64,000 nucleotides of DNA from Liolophura sinensis (taxonomy: Eukaryota; Mollusca; Polyplacophora; Chitonida; Chitonidae), in assembly GCF_032854445.1 (NCBI RefSeq), contig NC_088306.1:10504193-10568192 (forward strand), written 5' to 3'. The position numbers and the translations under genes were made by a program. Shown one piece after another: positions 1 to 11,233 of this stretch. Under the pieces are notes generated by a model. That model made no database searches and had not been told where the DNA came from. It saw only the letters and a list, made by a program, of their open reading frames with translations. Numbering within the stretch: the first letter of the stretch is position 1; the number at the start of each line of letters is the position of its first letter.

Positions 1-792
1 TATAACATGGCAAAATGGCGTCACCAAATGAGCGGCTAGGTGCTGGCAATTGTTTGCTATTTATTTTGTTGATAAATGGTGTATATATGTTTAAAAAAAA
101 TATTTTAGAACATTTCTGGAATTCTACTTATTAAATAATTCAGCTTTAGTGGCTGACATTAAGTTCACTTAATGATCACAAGATATGCAGTACCTATACG
201 TATGTTCTGAACCACGTGTACAGGTTACTTCCCTTGGCGACCGCTCTCTAGACTTATGGTGTTCGCAACGAAAATCGAACCAAACTGTGAATGATGGGGT
301 TGTGTTTTGTCCAAAAATCGTAAGTGCATATTGGTTTAAGTGGCTGTAATCGACACTCACAGTTCTCAAGTAAACATGAAATTTACTGGTACGTAGAAGT
401 AACTAGATAATAAAGATTTCTTTACGTTGTCATGCAACAAAATCCCTTGGCTGTGCCTATACAACAACAACACTGAACACTTCTTCTCCAGTGACAAATG
501 GCTGATGGAGTCAGGACTTCAGCTGCAGTTGAACACAGTTTAACATATGCATGCTGCACAGTTAATTTCTGTAGAATGATGTGATGGAGCAACAAAAACT
601 ACAGGCAGTAGGATCCAAATTTCTCACCAGTGCCGTTACGACACACAACCAGTTAGCTCTGTATAGCTGTGATTACTTGTAGGCCTATATACACTTTCAT
701 TTTTACAGTTCACAGCCTTGTCTTGTTCTGTAAGCTTACCTTGAACAGAACACCTTAGTACTTCCTGTGTTGTCCTCCATATACTTATGTGG

Positions 793-1260
793 TCAGCAAA
801 GTAATCTGTCCATCTGTCCATAGTATGCGCCATATGTCATCAGGAAAGGACAGCAGAATTCCTTGCTGACCTTCACCAGCACCACTCCAGTAAAAATATA
901 GGCTAAGTAAAAAAAAAAAAAAATTGCTGATGCTGTGATGTGTTCAGGCACAGCAAGGACTTTTGTACTCTGAGTTTGTGGTGACAATAGGTTTGGCAAC
1001 AGTTTTTTTCCAGCCACGTTTTTAATTGTAGTGTGCTCTAATGTTGGTTTGGGGCCATTCTTGCCGAACAAAATTTTTGCCAAACCTAATGTCAGAACAT
1101 TTGTGGAGTTAGAATTTTTGTTGTTGTTTGCTGATGTCTGATAGTATACAGCGATAAATATACATGGATCATATGCAGAAATTGATCCAGATTTAGTAGG
1201 GACATACACAGTTTGACAGACAGTATTAGTATACTGAGGACAAGGTACAGAGATGTGCAA
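793..1260 (-). other. Unassigned open frame, 155 codons, doubtful
   Basis: This is the longest open frame outside the two genes and the arrays. A possible acceptor (TTGTCCTCAG) lies just inside its upstream end. The middle, rich in N, T, K and P, reads like plausible protein, but a poly-A tract turns into a run of phenylalanines and no good donor follows. I recognise no domain. It could be a decayed exon or chance. Confidence 0.12.
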
Positions 1261-1613
1261 GATAAATCAAGATTATGGAACAATACAGTTCTGTGATAGT
1301 GTACATAATCTCAGCCCTGCTGAGATCACAACTGATAAAATCTAGTGTAACAATGTAAGTGACGATCGTAAACCTTCTGGGTGTGGAGTATGGGTGATTG
1401 AATGCTAATAGTACAAAATTATAAGCATTATGGTGTAATAAAAGTCTGCTCATTGGTGGCTATTGTGTAGAAAAAGATCTCTATACTTCCTACATTTTCT
1501 CAAAGTTTCATCTCGTAATGCTCTGTGCATTTAATGGGCATATTGCCAACATCAGCTAGTCATATTCTTGTTGTATCCCTGAACCTCAGGGTAGCTGTTA
1601 CCAATCAGTGTGC

Positions 1614-1867
1614 AGGGGCCTCCGTGGCTCAGTTGGTTAGCGTGCTAGCGCAGTGTAATGACCCAGTGTCTCTCACCAATGCGGTCGCAGTGAGTTCAAG
1701 TCCAGCTCATGCTGGCTTTCTCTTCGGCGGTATGTGGGAAAGCCTGTCTGCTACCTGCGGATGGTCGTTCTGCTCGGTTTCCACCCACCATAAATGCTGG
1801 CTGCCGTGGTATAAGTGAAATATTCTTGAGTACGGCGTAAACACCAATCAAAAAAAAAAAAAAAAAA
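1614..1867 (+). mobile_element. SINE family A, nearly full length
   Basis: It starts GGGGCCTCCGTGGCTCAG, the box A region of a tRNA-like head. Box B-like GAGTTCAAGTCC follows about 70 bp later. The body contains the conserved GCTGGCTGCCGT and GTGAAATATTCTTGAG blocks, and it ends in a long A tract. The element lies upstream of the zinc-finger gene in the same orientation. Confidence 0.85.
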
Positions 1868-2780
1868 GTCAGTGTGCCATAACCTTGAACTATTTTAAAT
1901 TCCACTATTGCTATTTCAACACTAATGGTTTCTACAGAAAGAAACATGTAGTTGCAAATGTATGATGCGTATTGATGTGGTGCAGCTACAAGAGTTACTG
2001 TATGAAGTAAGATGCAGTGTATCGCAGTCCCTACCACTTCCACCGAAGGATATTGTGTGCATGATTTACTCAGATAAAAGCAATGCTTTCATCCTCAGTG
2101 GTCACTTGTAGTTGGAGATACAACATTAAACCCAAGCAGTCATTCATTGCAGTTTTAGAAAAGCGTCCATTTTTGTCGTATCTCCTTTCCTCTGTTCACA
2201 GCTTTTTTTTTTTTTCATCTCAGATGCACTTCTATCACAAATAAGTTTTGTTTTAGTCTGGTACCCTGCATGTACCTCCAATGCAGAGCAGTGCCACTGT
2301 CGGGAGGCAAGGGACCATGCTTCAAAGAAAAAAAACATCCCTTCTGTGCAAAGGTGTGGAGTTTGTAACTCTCTTGGCTGAACCACACAAATGAATAAAT
2401 ACAATTAGTTTGCAACTGAGGTTTCAAGGCAGCTGGCTTTCTGCATGAGTGTTTTTTTTCCCCTTCTTGTTCTTGCACTGTGATACATTGTAGTTATTTT
2501 GTAGCATTTCTGCTGCCCCTGTTAAAACATTTTGTGTGATTTGTAGAAACTTTGTTGCTGACAACAGTATGTCTTTATCAGAGCACACAGAAATGGATTT
2601 TTGTTGTGTGCATGGAAATGAATTAACAGCAGCATGTTGTAGTGTAGCATGGCTTTATTAAGATTTTTTCTTTCAGGCAGAAGGTAGAATGTTCAAACAT
2701 TTTTTTTTTTTTGCAGTTGTTGACATTGATAAAACAGTTCCAACTTAGAGCCTTCTTGAGAGCATAACTAACAAGTAACC

Positions 2781-2849
2781 ATGACAACAGAAGGGAGGGC
2801 ACCTCACAATCAGCCTGGGAGGACAGAGGATTTGAAGACTGTCATTGAG
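2781..2849 (+). CDS. Zinc-finger gene coding exon 1
   Basis: Twenty-three codons from MTTEGRAPHNQPGR to TVIE, ending GAG|gtagat in phase 0. The exon probably starts at 2717, after a T13-GCAG acceptor, which leaves 64 nt of 5' UTR in this exon and implies at least one upstream non-coding exon. The in-frame stop at 2769-2771 fixes the start. Confidence 0.65.
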
Positions 2850-4382
2850 GTAGATTACCTGTCAGACCAGTCTATTAAAAGAATATATGTATAAAGGTAT
2901 ACATGTGTATACTATGGTTACATGAGTGAGTGAGTGCTTCGGGTTGAACATCGTACTAGTTACATGAGCATTTTGCTGTTAACATTGGCCTACTCTGATT
3001 GAGGGCACAAAGAGCTTGGACCAGAAATTGTTGAGTCTTTCACCAGTGCCATCATGGATTAGAATCCCTGACTCCTGTTGCTGGTTTGATTTTATTAATT
3101 TACTTGATTAGTGTTTTGCGCCACACTCCACAACCTTTCACTTATACAATTATACCAGCACAGTGGTGGGGGGAAACTCATGACGGTCTGCAGGTTACTG
3201 GTTTGGTTGAAGCTGCTTTACTAGTGTCCTAGTGGTTGTCTCTGGCCTATGTGTGGATTGTCAAATATCTAACCTGCATCACTCCTAATGGTTTTTGTGT
3301 TCGTCTTGAATTTGGAGACCTGCGATCAAACCCGGGGTCAGGTCATATCAAAGATTTTAAAAATGGTACTTATTGCTGCGTCATTTGCCAGGTGCTCAAC
3401 ACTGATTTGAATGAGAGGCTAGAGCAAGGAAACAGGGGACACTTCCACTTTCCGTAAAGTACGACGTTAAACCCCAAGCACTCACTCCACTTTCGGTAAA
3501 AGATACTGTCTAGGTTATAGTGTCATAAGGGGATGACATATACAAGAAAAAACGTGAAAAATTGATATGTGGGCCCTGCAGGGCTTATTGTCCCCATGTT
3601 GGTATAATGTGACAGTCTGCATGATTTTTTTCAACTATAAACCTTACCTACCATCCTAAGAGTGAGAACGTTTTGAGAATAGTGTTCAAATGCATGTATG
3701 AATAAGATTTATTTACTTATTTACATTGATTGATGTTTTTTTACTGTATTCAATAATATTTAACTTTATGACGGTGAGCAGCATTATGGCAGAACCCAGC
3801 AGAAACCCATTACCATCTGCAGGTTGCTGTCAGACCTTCAGTATGAGTAAAATAAATAAATGCATAAATTTAATTATTTGAATGGAGGCATAGAATAGAA
3901 TAAACCCTTTGTTACATAAGCATATTAGTATTTCATGTGAAATGCATTTTATGTGTATATTATTAAAAGCTCCTGAAAAAAAGAATAGACATCTTTGTTC
4001 TTCAGTTTTACATGTACTAACATTAAGATGTAATGAGATATAGTCCATTATCTGACCTCTGATCATTTTGCCTGAGTTAGGGTTTTATTCTATCTATTTG
4101 TGTAAATTAAACACCCCTTAGCATCCTGGCTAGAATTTTAATAAAAAAAAATATTAATTGATATTAATTGCAATTTAATAAACGTCACTGGTCTAGAATT
4201 ACTCAAACTGCTGTGTTGCCATCATATTTTAATAACATACAACAGCATTAAAACATTTATAGCATTAGCATTAAGTTGCATTAAATATAAATGGTTTTAA
4301 AATCATAAATAAGAAAGTACAAAACACTTCCTAGTCTCATTCATTGTAGAGGTCAGGCAATGTCAGAAGTGCTTTTGCATTG

Positions 4383-4432
<50 letters not shown>

Positions 4433-7400
4433 CTAATGTTTGCAAATATATATATGTCTTTGATATACACTTGCTTGTTCTTTGTTTGAGTAGATTTTGA
4501 GCCTCTTACCAATGCAATTCAAGGCTAGCTCCTCTCTGACCACTTGTTGCAAGATATGTCAGCAACCTGCGTATGGCCATGTGTTTCCCCCAGGCTCTGC
4601 CTGGTTTCCTCCCACCAAATAATGCTGGCTGCTGTTGTATAAGTGAAATATTCCTGAATTTGGCGTAAAACACCAATCAAAATAAATAAATATAAATGTT
4701 TTTTTTTTATTTATCTTTCCACCATTTGTTGTCAGCACTTTTGATACAGTTTATAGCAATTATCGAGGAAATAATATGTTATCAAGATTCTTCATTTTAC
4801 TGCAGATATTTGACACAGTCACAGCTATTGTTTCTCAACCCTTCCTCAACCTTTTCAACTTTGCTGATCATGATGCGTGCAAGAAGTTACTTCTGGAGGT
4901 ATCAGAAGCGTCCAGTGTTGAGCTGTGTTCATCCCCAGGCACCAATCCCAACCACCCAGCATTCAGTCTCACAGGATCACTGTCCAGTCTCCTCAAGACT
5001 GAGTCTTTTCTTTTCGAGGTACTGTGAATGATTCCCTTTTGTACAAAGTACAGGCATGTCTTATGTCATACCCCAAGCATTGGCATCAGCATTAAATAAC
5101 AGGCTGACTGGGAAAGCAATGTTTAAGTAGATGTTAGATTTGTTTTCTTTATTTGATTGGTGTTTTACGCCGTACTCAGGAATATTCCACTTATTTGATG
5201 GCAGCCAGCATTATGGTTGGAGAAAACCGGGCATAGCCCTTGGGAAACCTAAGACCATGCGCAGGTTGTTGGAAGACCCTTCCGACGTACGACCAGAGAA
5301 GAATGAGGATCGTCTTGGGTTTCCCCCGGGCTCTGCCTGGTTTCCACCCACCATAATGCTGGCAGCCGCCATGTAAGTGAAATATTGTACAGATTAAAAA
5401 ACCAAACAAACAAAGCAAAAATAGAACATTTAATCAGAGAATATCATTTATTTCAGACACTTCAAGTAGTCATCAGTTTGTTAATAATTGCATTAATTTG
5501 AAAATATGAATTCCAAAATTTGCCTCTTTCAGAAATTTCAAGAATTGAACCAAGTGGGGAGAGCAGAAGCAAGTGTTGTCAGTGCTAATGGTAGGTTTCA
5601 GTTTATACAAAAAGTCAGACAGGGCTGAAGTGGCCCTTTGGTGTAGGTCATTGGCTCAAGAACGTGAATTCAGTAACGGTCTGTAGAAATGACTGGATAC
5701 TTCTCTGTTGTGCTTCGCTGGTGCGGATGTATCAGTTGGGAAAAACTGCCTGGCAGCCATAGATTTTTAGCTCACCTGTGCTAAGTAAGGAAAGGAATTT
5801 TGAGAGGGGGATCATAAGGTGTTTGTAATGGTGTCAGTGTCCAGTTTGTTTAAAGGTTTTGGCCAATCATAGGGTTGCAGTGGCCACCCATTGTACACAG
5901 ATAGCCATTTGTTGGTAGCGATATGCATATCAAAGACCAAAGAAATTTTTGACCTCCTACCTCAACATTTCCTCAGCCATCCAGAAGGTTGCAATTGCCA
6001 TCATGGATTGCCAAATACATTTCACGATTTGCATATCAAACACCGCGGTGGGTAAATCTGCACATGAACATGTAATCATGGCAATGATTTACAGCTCCAT
6101 AACCTACTTATGAATATGATAAACTGTCATAGTTTGGCCTTTCTTGTTAATTTCATTCCAAGATCTCAGCACTATGTAATTAGAGAATCGGGGCCTCTGT
6201 GGCTCAGTCGGTTAGCACGCTAGCGCAGCGTAATGACCTAGGAGTCTCTCACCAAAGCGGTCGCTGTGAATTCAAGTCCAGGTCATGCTGGCTTCCTCTC
6301 CGGCTGTACGTGGGAAGGTCTGCCAGCAACCTACGGATGGTCGTGGGTTTTCCACGGGCTTTGCCCGGTTTCCTCCCACCATAATGCTGGCCGCCGTCGT
6401 ATAAGTGAAATATTCTGGAGTACGGCGTAAAACACCAATCAAATAAATAAATAAATACTAATTAGAGAATCCGATTTTGGTTTAGATGTCAATATTCGCA
6501 CGTATCACATGACTTGAACATTATGCAGTTTTATGAACCGCTCAGTCAGGTGAGCTACTGATATTTCCTGAATGCCTTGATACCTTTTGTAATAAATTTC
6601 TTTTGTACATGATGTCATAATGGTGAAGATTGGCAAGGATAGTTGTGTTAAATGTTTCAGGGTAATTCCAGTGTTGAACATGCTCAAAGAGGGCCAGGAA
6701 TCTAGTTTAGTTAAAGAATGAAAGATGTGTTTGACCGTTGTTCACGCTCTTTACATGTAGCTGTTGATTTGACTTAGAGCACTGCTACATGTAGATGAGT
6801 TGGATGTGTGATTGGTTATTGCTTTTATTTGAAAGGTTTACAAGTATTGGCAGAGGTCACAGAAGAAACCTTAAATGCTCCAAGAGTGATGTCTGAACCA
6901 TTAGAGTCGTCTGTCCTTCCAACCAGGGTATATCAGCTTTCTGATGCAGCTTGTGCAGAGTTGAAGAGCTCTTCAGGAGAGAGCACTCAAGTTGATCAGG
7001 ATTCGGGAATTACCACTGCTATTTTAAACCAGAGTTATCAAGGTAAACGTCCTGCTAGGCCGGAAAGCAAGGATTTAGTTGCAATTTCTCAAACTCTGTC
7101 CTCGAACAAAGAATCTAAGAGCAGTAAGCAAGCGTCTAGCAATGTATCAGAATGTAAAATTAGCCCGGAAAATAGGAAATATGAGACTTTATGCGCCTTG
7201 TTGGGTTTTGGAAAGCCACAGAACAAATTGGTTCATGAAGAACATGGGGCGGCAGCTCTCCGAGCTAAAGCCACGGAGTCGAAGGCAGAGGCCTGTCATG
7301 AAATTGAAGGAGAGTTAAAGATTGAAAGAGTAACAGCTAAACATCCTAATGTAGTGCCATCAATCATTAGTAAAGTCCATTCTGTGTTGGAAAAGTGCCG

Positions 7401-9579
7401 TGGCGAAAAACGCAAGCGAAATAGTAACGTCATAGTTGCTGATTCTGAAAGGAAAAGGTCTTTGAGAATTAAACAGAGGGCATCCGGTTCAAGCACTAAT
7501 GTAAAAACATGTGGTGCACAGACGCAAAGGGTTACATTGTCTGCTCAGAAATATGTACAAAAAAGAACTCTGAACAAAAGGAATCATACAGATGACAGAA
7601 GTGAAGCTCCACGCAGAAGCCTGCGAAATAAGAGGAGTGGAGCAGCTGTGGAAAACACCCAGCCAACAAGCACCCGAAAAAGTGTGAAACAAACAAATGC
7701 TGAACCAGCGAGCACCAGAAATAAGGATTCCTTTTCCAATTCTGAATGTGAGACTTCCGCTCATCAAGAACCGGAAGTCCAGGATCATCAACTAAGAATA
7801 GACAGTGCATTTAAGCTAAGTACAGGATCTGTCAAATCGCAGACAGATGCACACACAAGTGAAGCATCTCAAGTGGAATGCCGGCCAGAAAATGAAGAGG
7901 AGAATCGTCCAGAGAAAGGTATGAAAGGTATGTGGTCCAGTGAAGCCGCAGAAACCAGTGGCTTAAGTGTAACGTCTGCTGTGGTTTCTGGGAATGATGA
8001 CCTTTTAAAGGTTCCAGTGGAAACTCGTGCAGCGGATGAAGAAGTAGTTGCTCCAGGTTTAAGTGACTTAAGGCAGCCAGAGTCTTCTGTTGAAGAAAGC
8101 AGTAGCCAAAATGTAGAAAATGCAAATTCTGTCACAGACTCATTAGAGGATCTTTCTAATAAACGCCCAATACATACGGGTCAGATCAAGGGGAATAAAA
8201 GTGACTCCAACAATCAGAAACTTGCGGCTCTAACGAATGCGTTTCATTATTCAAATCCAGTTCTCAGGGAAATCGATATGTTTCGAGAGGATAACGGTAT
8301 TGAACTCTTGCAAATCGTAGAATCAAACAACAAAACTGTCATCACGAAACAAAGCGGACATTGTGCGATATGTGGTCAGGAATTCGAAAGTTGTCAGTCC
8401 TTTGCAGCTCATATTATGTACAGTCACTTTAAGTTCAAATGTCAGAAATGTCTGTCTGTGTTCTCCAAGAGAGAAGCTCTCGAGGATCATGTGCGTGGCG
8501 AAAACATCTGTCAGGGACCTCGGCTGAAAAGCCGACGTAGGAAAAGGAGCGACGCTCGTTCCGAGTCGACTCCATCGAAGAGGAAAGATTTACGGTGTGG
8601 GGATTGTGATCAGGTATTCGGTCACCGTTCTCGACTTGACAAACACCAGTTAGAGGCTCACAATCCAATCGTCGTTTGTTCTGTTTGCAATGAAACGTTC
8701 CAGTCCTTCGCACGTCTGCGAGTGCACATTGATCTCATCCACACGGAACAGGAGCACATATGCGATGTCTGCGGGAAAAGTTTCAAAGCTTTGGCAAATA
8801 TGGTCGGTCACAGAAAACGCCATAACGCTGAAAGACGCTTCGTGTGTGGGAATTGTGGTAAAGCGTTTAAAGACAAGTGTGCCTGGAAGGAGCATTTAGA
8901 AACGCACAAGCCCAAAGAGGAGAGGACTTGCCGATTTATTTGCCCTACCTGTGGTAAACGCTTCCAGTCAAAGCGGGTGTGTTTGGACCATCAAAACATC
9001 CATACTGGGACCAGGCCCTATGAATGCGAGCTGTGTCGCTTGAGATTCGCAAGTTTAGGCATTATGAAAAGTCACATGAAGATGAAACATAGTGATAATC
9101 GCCCTTACCGCTGTGACTTATGTCCCAAAGCCTTCAAGGAAAAACGCGCACTACAAGCGCATACTGTCACGCACACAGGCATAAGCGAACATAAATGTCT
9201 TCACTGTGGTCGCCCCTTTGGAACTGCGACAATTTGCAAGACGCACATGCTCAAATGCAAGAAGTCTAAAGGCGTCACCCCGATGCCCGGAACCTTTGAG
9301 CCCACCAAATCGTTTGAGACGAGTGAAACTTCAGTCGTGGATACGTCAGCTGTGGAAGTGCATCTAGGTGTGGAGGAAAGCCAGAGCGCGGTGGAGACAA
9401 TGGAAATGACGTTTGACGATCAGCAGATTACAGAGTTACAAGTGACCACAGAAGTGGTGGAGGACCCTGTGGTGTTCATGTGCAGTGCTTGCAATGAAAC
9501 CTTCGATAACATGGAATCCGCCGCTACTCACATCAGCCTGTGTCAAGTGGAGGGGAAAGAGGAGAACGCATTGTCTTAA
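2781..9579 (+). CDS. C2H2 zinc-finger protein, 4 coding exons, about 1027 aa
   Basis: Probable nuclear DNA-binding protein with eleven C2H2-type fingers. Coding exons are 2781-2849, 4806-5018, 5533-5590 and 6836-9579; they join in frame (69+213+58+2744 = 3084 nt) with GT-AG introns. The ATG at 2781 is chosen because an in-frame TAA sits at 2769 and the exon has a strong acceptor at 2716 after a T13 tract, giving a short 5' UTR. Residues 1-113 (exons 1-3) form a non-finger N-terminal part with few cysteines, so it is not a ZAD, and it does not look like BTB, KRAB or SCAN. About residues 115-620 are low-complexity, acidic and Ser-rich, with two basic patches (RKRSLRIKQR near 319 and PRRSLRNKRS near 372). 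Fingers 1-10 occupy about 623-923 and finger 11 lies near 996-1018. Inter-finger linkers are mostly not the TGEKP type. I cannot name an orthologue. The exon 2 and 3 joins are inferred from splice sites and phase only. Confidence 0.85.
3438..3490 (+). repeat. SINE family B tail fragment
   Basis: Short remnant with the diagnostic block GTACGACGTTAAACCCCAAG followed by CACTCACT. It lies in intron 1 of the zinc-finger gene. Confidence 0.5.
4384..4432. repeat. (AT)n microsatellite
   Basis: About 24 uninterrupted AT units in intron 1 of the zinc-finger gene. Confidence 0.95.
4500..4693 (+). mobile_element. SINE family A, 5'-truncated
   Basis: Begins within the box B side of the head (CTCTTACCAATGC) and keeps the body and the tail CACCAATCAAAATAAATAA. 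It ends about 110 bp before exon 2 of the zinc-finger gene. Confidence 0.75.
4806..5018 (+). CDS. Zinc-finger gene coding exon 2
   Basis: Seventy-one codons, phase 0 at both ends, with acceptor TTTTACTGCAG and donor GAG|gtactg. It reads IFDTVTAIVSQPFLNLFNF onward: hydrophobic, helix-prone and free of stops, unlike the surrounding intron. No domain name can be assigned; it may be a protein-interaction region. Confidence 0.75.
5150..5393. mobile_element. Fold-back pair of family A SINE tails
   Basis: Left arm (about 5150-5300) is a family A tail read on the - strand. Right arm (about 5308-5393) is the same tail read on the + strand. The junction lies near 5300-5310. The arms about 5184-5252 and 5308-5385 are reverse complements with some mismatches and could form a long hairpin. 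It sits in intron 2 of the zinc-finger gene and accounts for the overlapping open frames on both strands here. Confidence 0.8.
5533..5590 (+). CDS. Zinc-finger gene coding exon 3
   Basis: Fifty-eight nt: acceptor CTCTTTCAG, KFQELNQVGRAEASVVSAN plus one base, donor G|gtaggt. It leaves phase 1, which exactly matches the acceptor TTGAAAG at 6835 so that exon 4 opens with G-L-Q-V-L. The phase match is the main support. Confidence 0.75.
6190..6462 (+). mobile_element. SINE family A, full length
   Basis: Head GGGGCCTCTGTGGCTCAG with box A, box B-like GAATTCAAGTCC, complete body, and tail CAATCAAATAAATAAATAAA. It lies in intron 3 of the zinc-finger gene. Confidence 0.9.
6836..9579 (+). CDS. Zinc-finger gene coding exon 4 (main exon)
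   Basis: About 915 codons in one exon, ending with TAA at 9577-9579. The open frame runs back to an ATG at 6808, but 6808-6835 is better read as intron (branch and polypyrimidine region plus acceptor TTGAAAG), so that ATG is unlikely to be the start. Finger cores in order: CAIC, CQKC, CGDC, CSVC, CDVC, CGNC, CPTC, CELC, CDLC, CLHC and CSAC. Finger 2 ends in H...C after a long spacer, and fingers 10 and 11 end in C rather than H. One huge exon carrying all fingers is common for C2H2 genes. Confidence 0.93.
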
Positions 9580-9838
9580 TGGCCGGATCGTAAAGGTCAT
9601 TGAACTGTAAATGCTCGTCGCTCCATAGCAATGGAGACTTCGTTTGGCTGGTTATAGTTGTTGGCCCATTAATTGTTGGCCCATTAATTGTTTAGATTTG
9701 TTCATGAACAAGGCGTCATTATTATTCTACCGTGACTTAAACATCAGTACACGTTCACAGGAGATCATGTTATATACTCACACACTTATCAACATGTACT
9801 ATGTGAAAACCCCAAGAATACATACACACACTGTGTGA

Positions 9839-10203
9839 CAGGGAGCGAATGTTCGCCATTGCCAATCTTTGCGTGTAGGCACCTGGCGGGAATGCTTTGG
9901 AGATTCCGCGCTTCCAAATTCTGAACGATTTCATTTATTAAAATTATCGCTGATACTACCGTCAAAACATGCAGAATCTAACAAATGATATCGTCTGTGA
10001 TTGAAAGCGTGAGATTGTCCCAGTTTGGCCTACACAAAAGTGGAATCCAATGTTGTAGCAGAAAACTTGCAAAATCAGACTTGAACTGTGTCAGAAGGAT
10101 ATATTGATTTGTGACAGGATAAGAGACCATTTTTGTGATGTAATGTAACTGAGATCATGGTTCCAACCCGGCGGAAATTCACAACGGCGCACATTCGCTC
10201 CTG
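9839..10203. mobile_element. 365-bp terminal-inverted-repeat element (MITE-like)
   Basis: The left end CAGGGAGCGAATGTTCGCC and the reverse complement of the right end, CAGGAGCGAATGTGCGCC, agree over about 25 bp apart from one 1-base gap and a few mismatches. The interior has no coding potential. CAGG-type ends are seen in hAT elements, but no 8-bp target duplication is visible, so the superfamily is uncertain. It lies just after the zinc-finger stop codon and may be part of the 3' UTR. Confidence 0.55.
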
Positions 10204-11021
10204 TCCATGCATTATGTATTGAGATCACGTTGAACTATGGGAATATAAGAGCTACTGGGTACACTGTTTATTTGTCACGTCTCAGTTTGGCTATTGTCAT
10301 ATTGCAATTGTTGTATGTAGTTGAAAACAATGTTACATAAAGTTTGTTTCTCTTGGAAGTTGAAAGTTTCTGCGTTTTAATCATGTTTGGCGTTGTTGAA
10401 CAAAAGTAAACAAGCTATGACAGATGGTATGGTTTCCCACGAACTAGAGTAGGGCTACACCTGCACATTTGCTTGTTTGCACCCAAAACTGACCTGTAAA
10501 GCTGTATAAAATGCGGCTGTAAACGGCAGTCATATTTTTGGGTGGGCATTCGATAAGAATAGAATTGACTTTTACCCAAGGTTATTATTATTTTTTCTGC
10601 ATTGGACCAGTCTTACAATGTTTAACACGAGTACGCGTGCCATTTCTAGGTTAATCAAGTGTAAAGACATTATTCATCAAATTGATTTATTTATTTTATT
10701 TATTTGATGGGCGAAACCAAAGACCATACCAAAGCCTTTCAAACTGGTACTTGCTGTTGCCTCGCTTGGCGCTCAGCACTGAGAGATTAGAGCAAGAAAA
10801 CATGACTGGTTAACCCGGTGTCAGTATAATTGACTGGGTGGGATGTCGTCTGGTGTCTTCGCTATGTTAGTTCAGTTATGGCAGCACTTTAGCGGCTTTG
10901 ACGCCCTGCCACAACACATGTACACACATCTAATGACTCCTCGCCGTCATAAGACTGAAAAATTGTTAAATACGGCGATAAGCCCAAGCATACATAATAC
11001 ATGCATACATTATTTGTTTGA

Positions 11022-11165
11022 CGTTATACGCCGTATTCGAGAGTATTTCACTGAAAAACGGCGGCCAGCATTATGTTGGGAGGAAACCGGGCAGAGCCTG
11101 GGGAAACCCACTACTATCCGCAAGTTGCTGCAGACCTTTCTAGGTACGACCGGAAAGGAGTGAGT
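11022..11165 (-). mobile_element. SINE family A, 3' part
   Basis: Tail (TTATACGCCGTATTCGAGAG) and body through the CGCAAGTTGCTGCAGACC block; the tRNA-like head is missing. It runs directly into a family B tail fragment. Confidence 0.75.
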
Positions 11166-11233
11166 TAGTGCCTGGGGTTTAACGTCGTACGCAACAATTT
11201 TCAGTCATATGACGACCGGAAAGGAAGCCAGCC
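11159..11233 (-). repeat. SINE family B tail fragment
   Basis: GTGCCTGGGGTTTAACGTCG and the CAGTCATATGACGACC block, fused to the preceding family A copy. The junction suggests one element inserted into the other. Confidence 0.6.

Larger units (their letters stand above)
1..2716. other. Region upstream of the zinc-finger gene, no confident gene
   Basis: AT-rich DNA with one full SINE and several A/T homopolymers. A possible weak first-exon or promoter spot is the AAAATGGCG motif near position 12, which resembles a YY1 site, but no donor or TATA element supports it. The zinc-finger gene's first non-coding exon must lie here or to the left. Positions 705-815 share a diverged dispersed repeat with 38145-38240. 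Confidence 0.4.

Noticed and set aside
6808-6835. ATG at 6808 as start of the zinc-finger protein
   Set aside because: The segment looks like the end of an intron (acceptor TTGAAAG at 6835), and upstream exons join in phase to exon 4.
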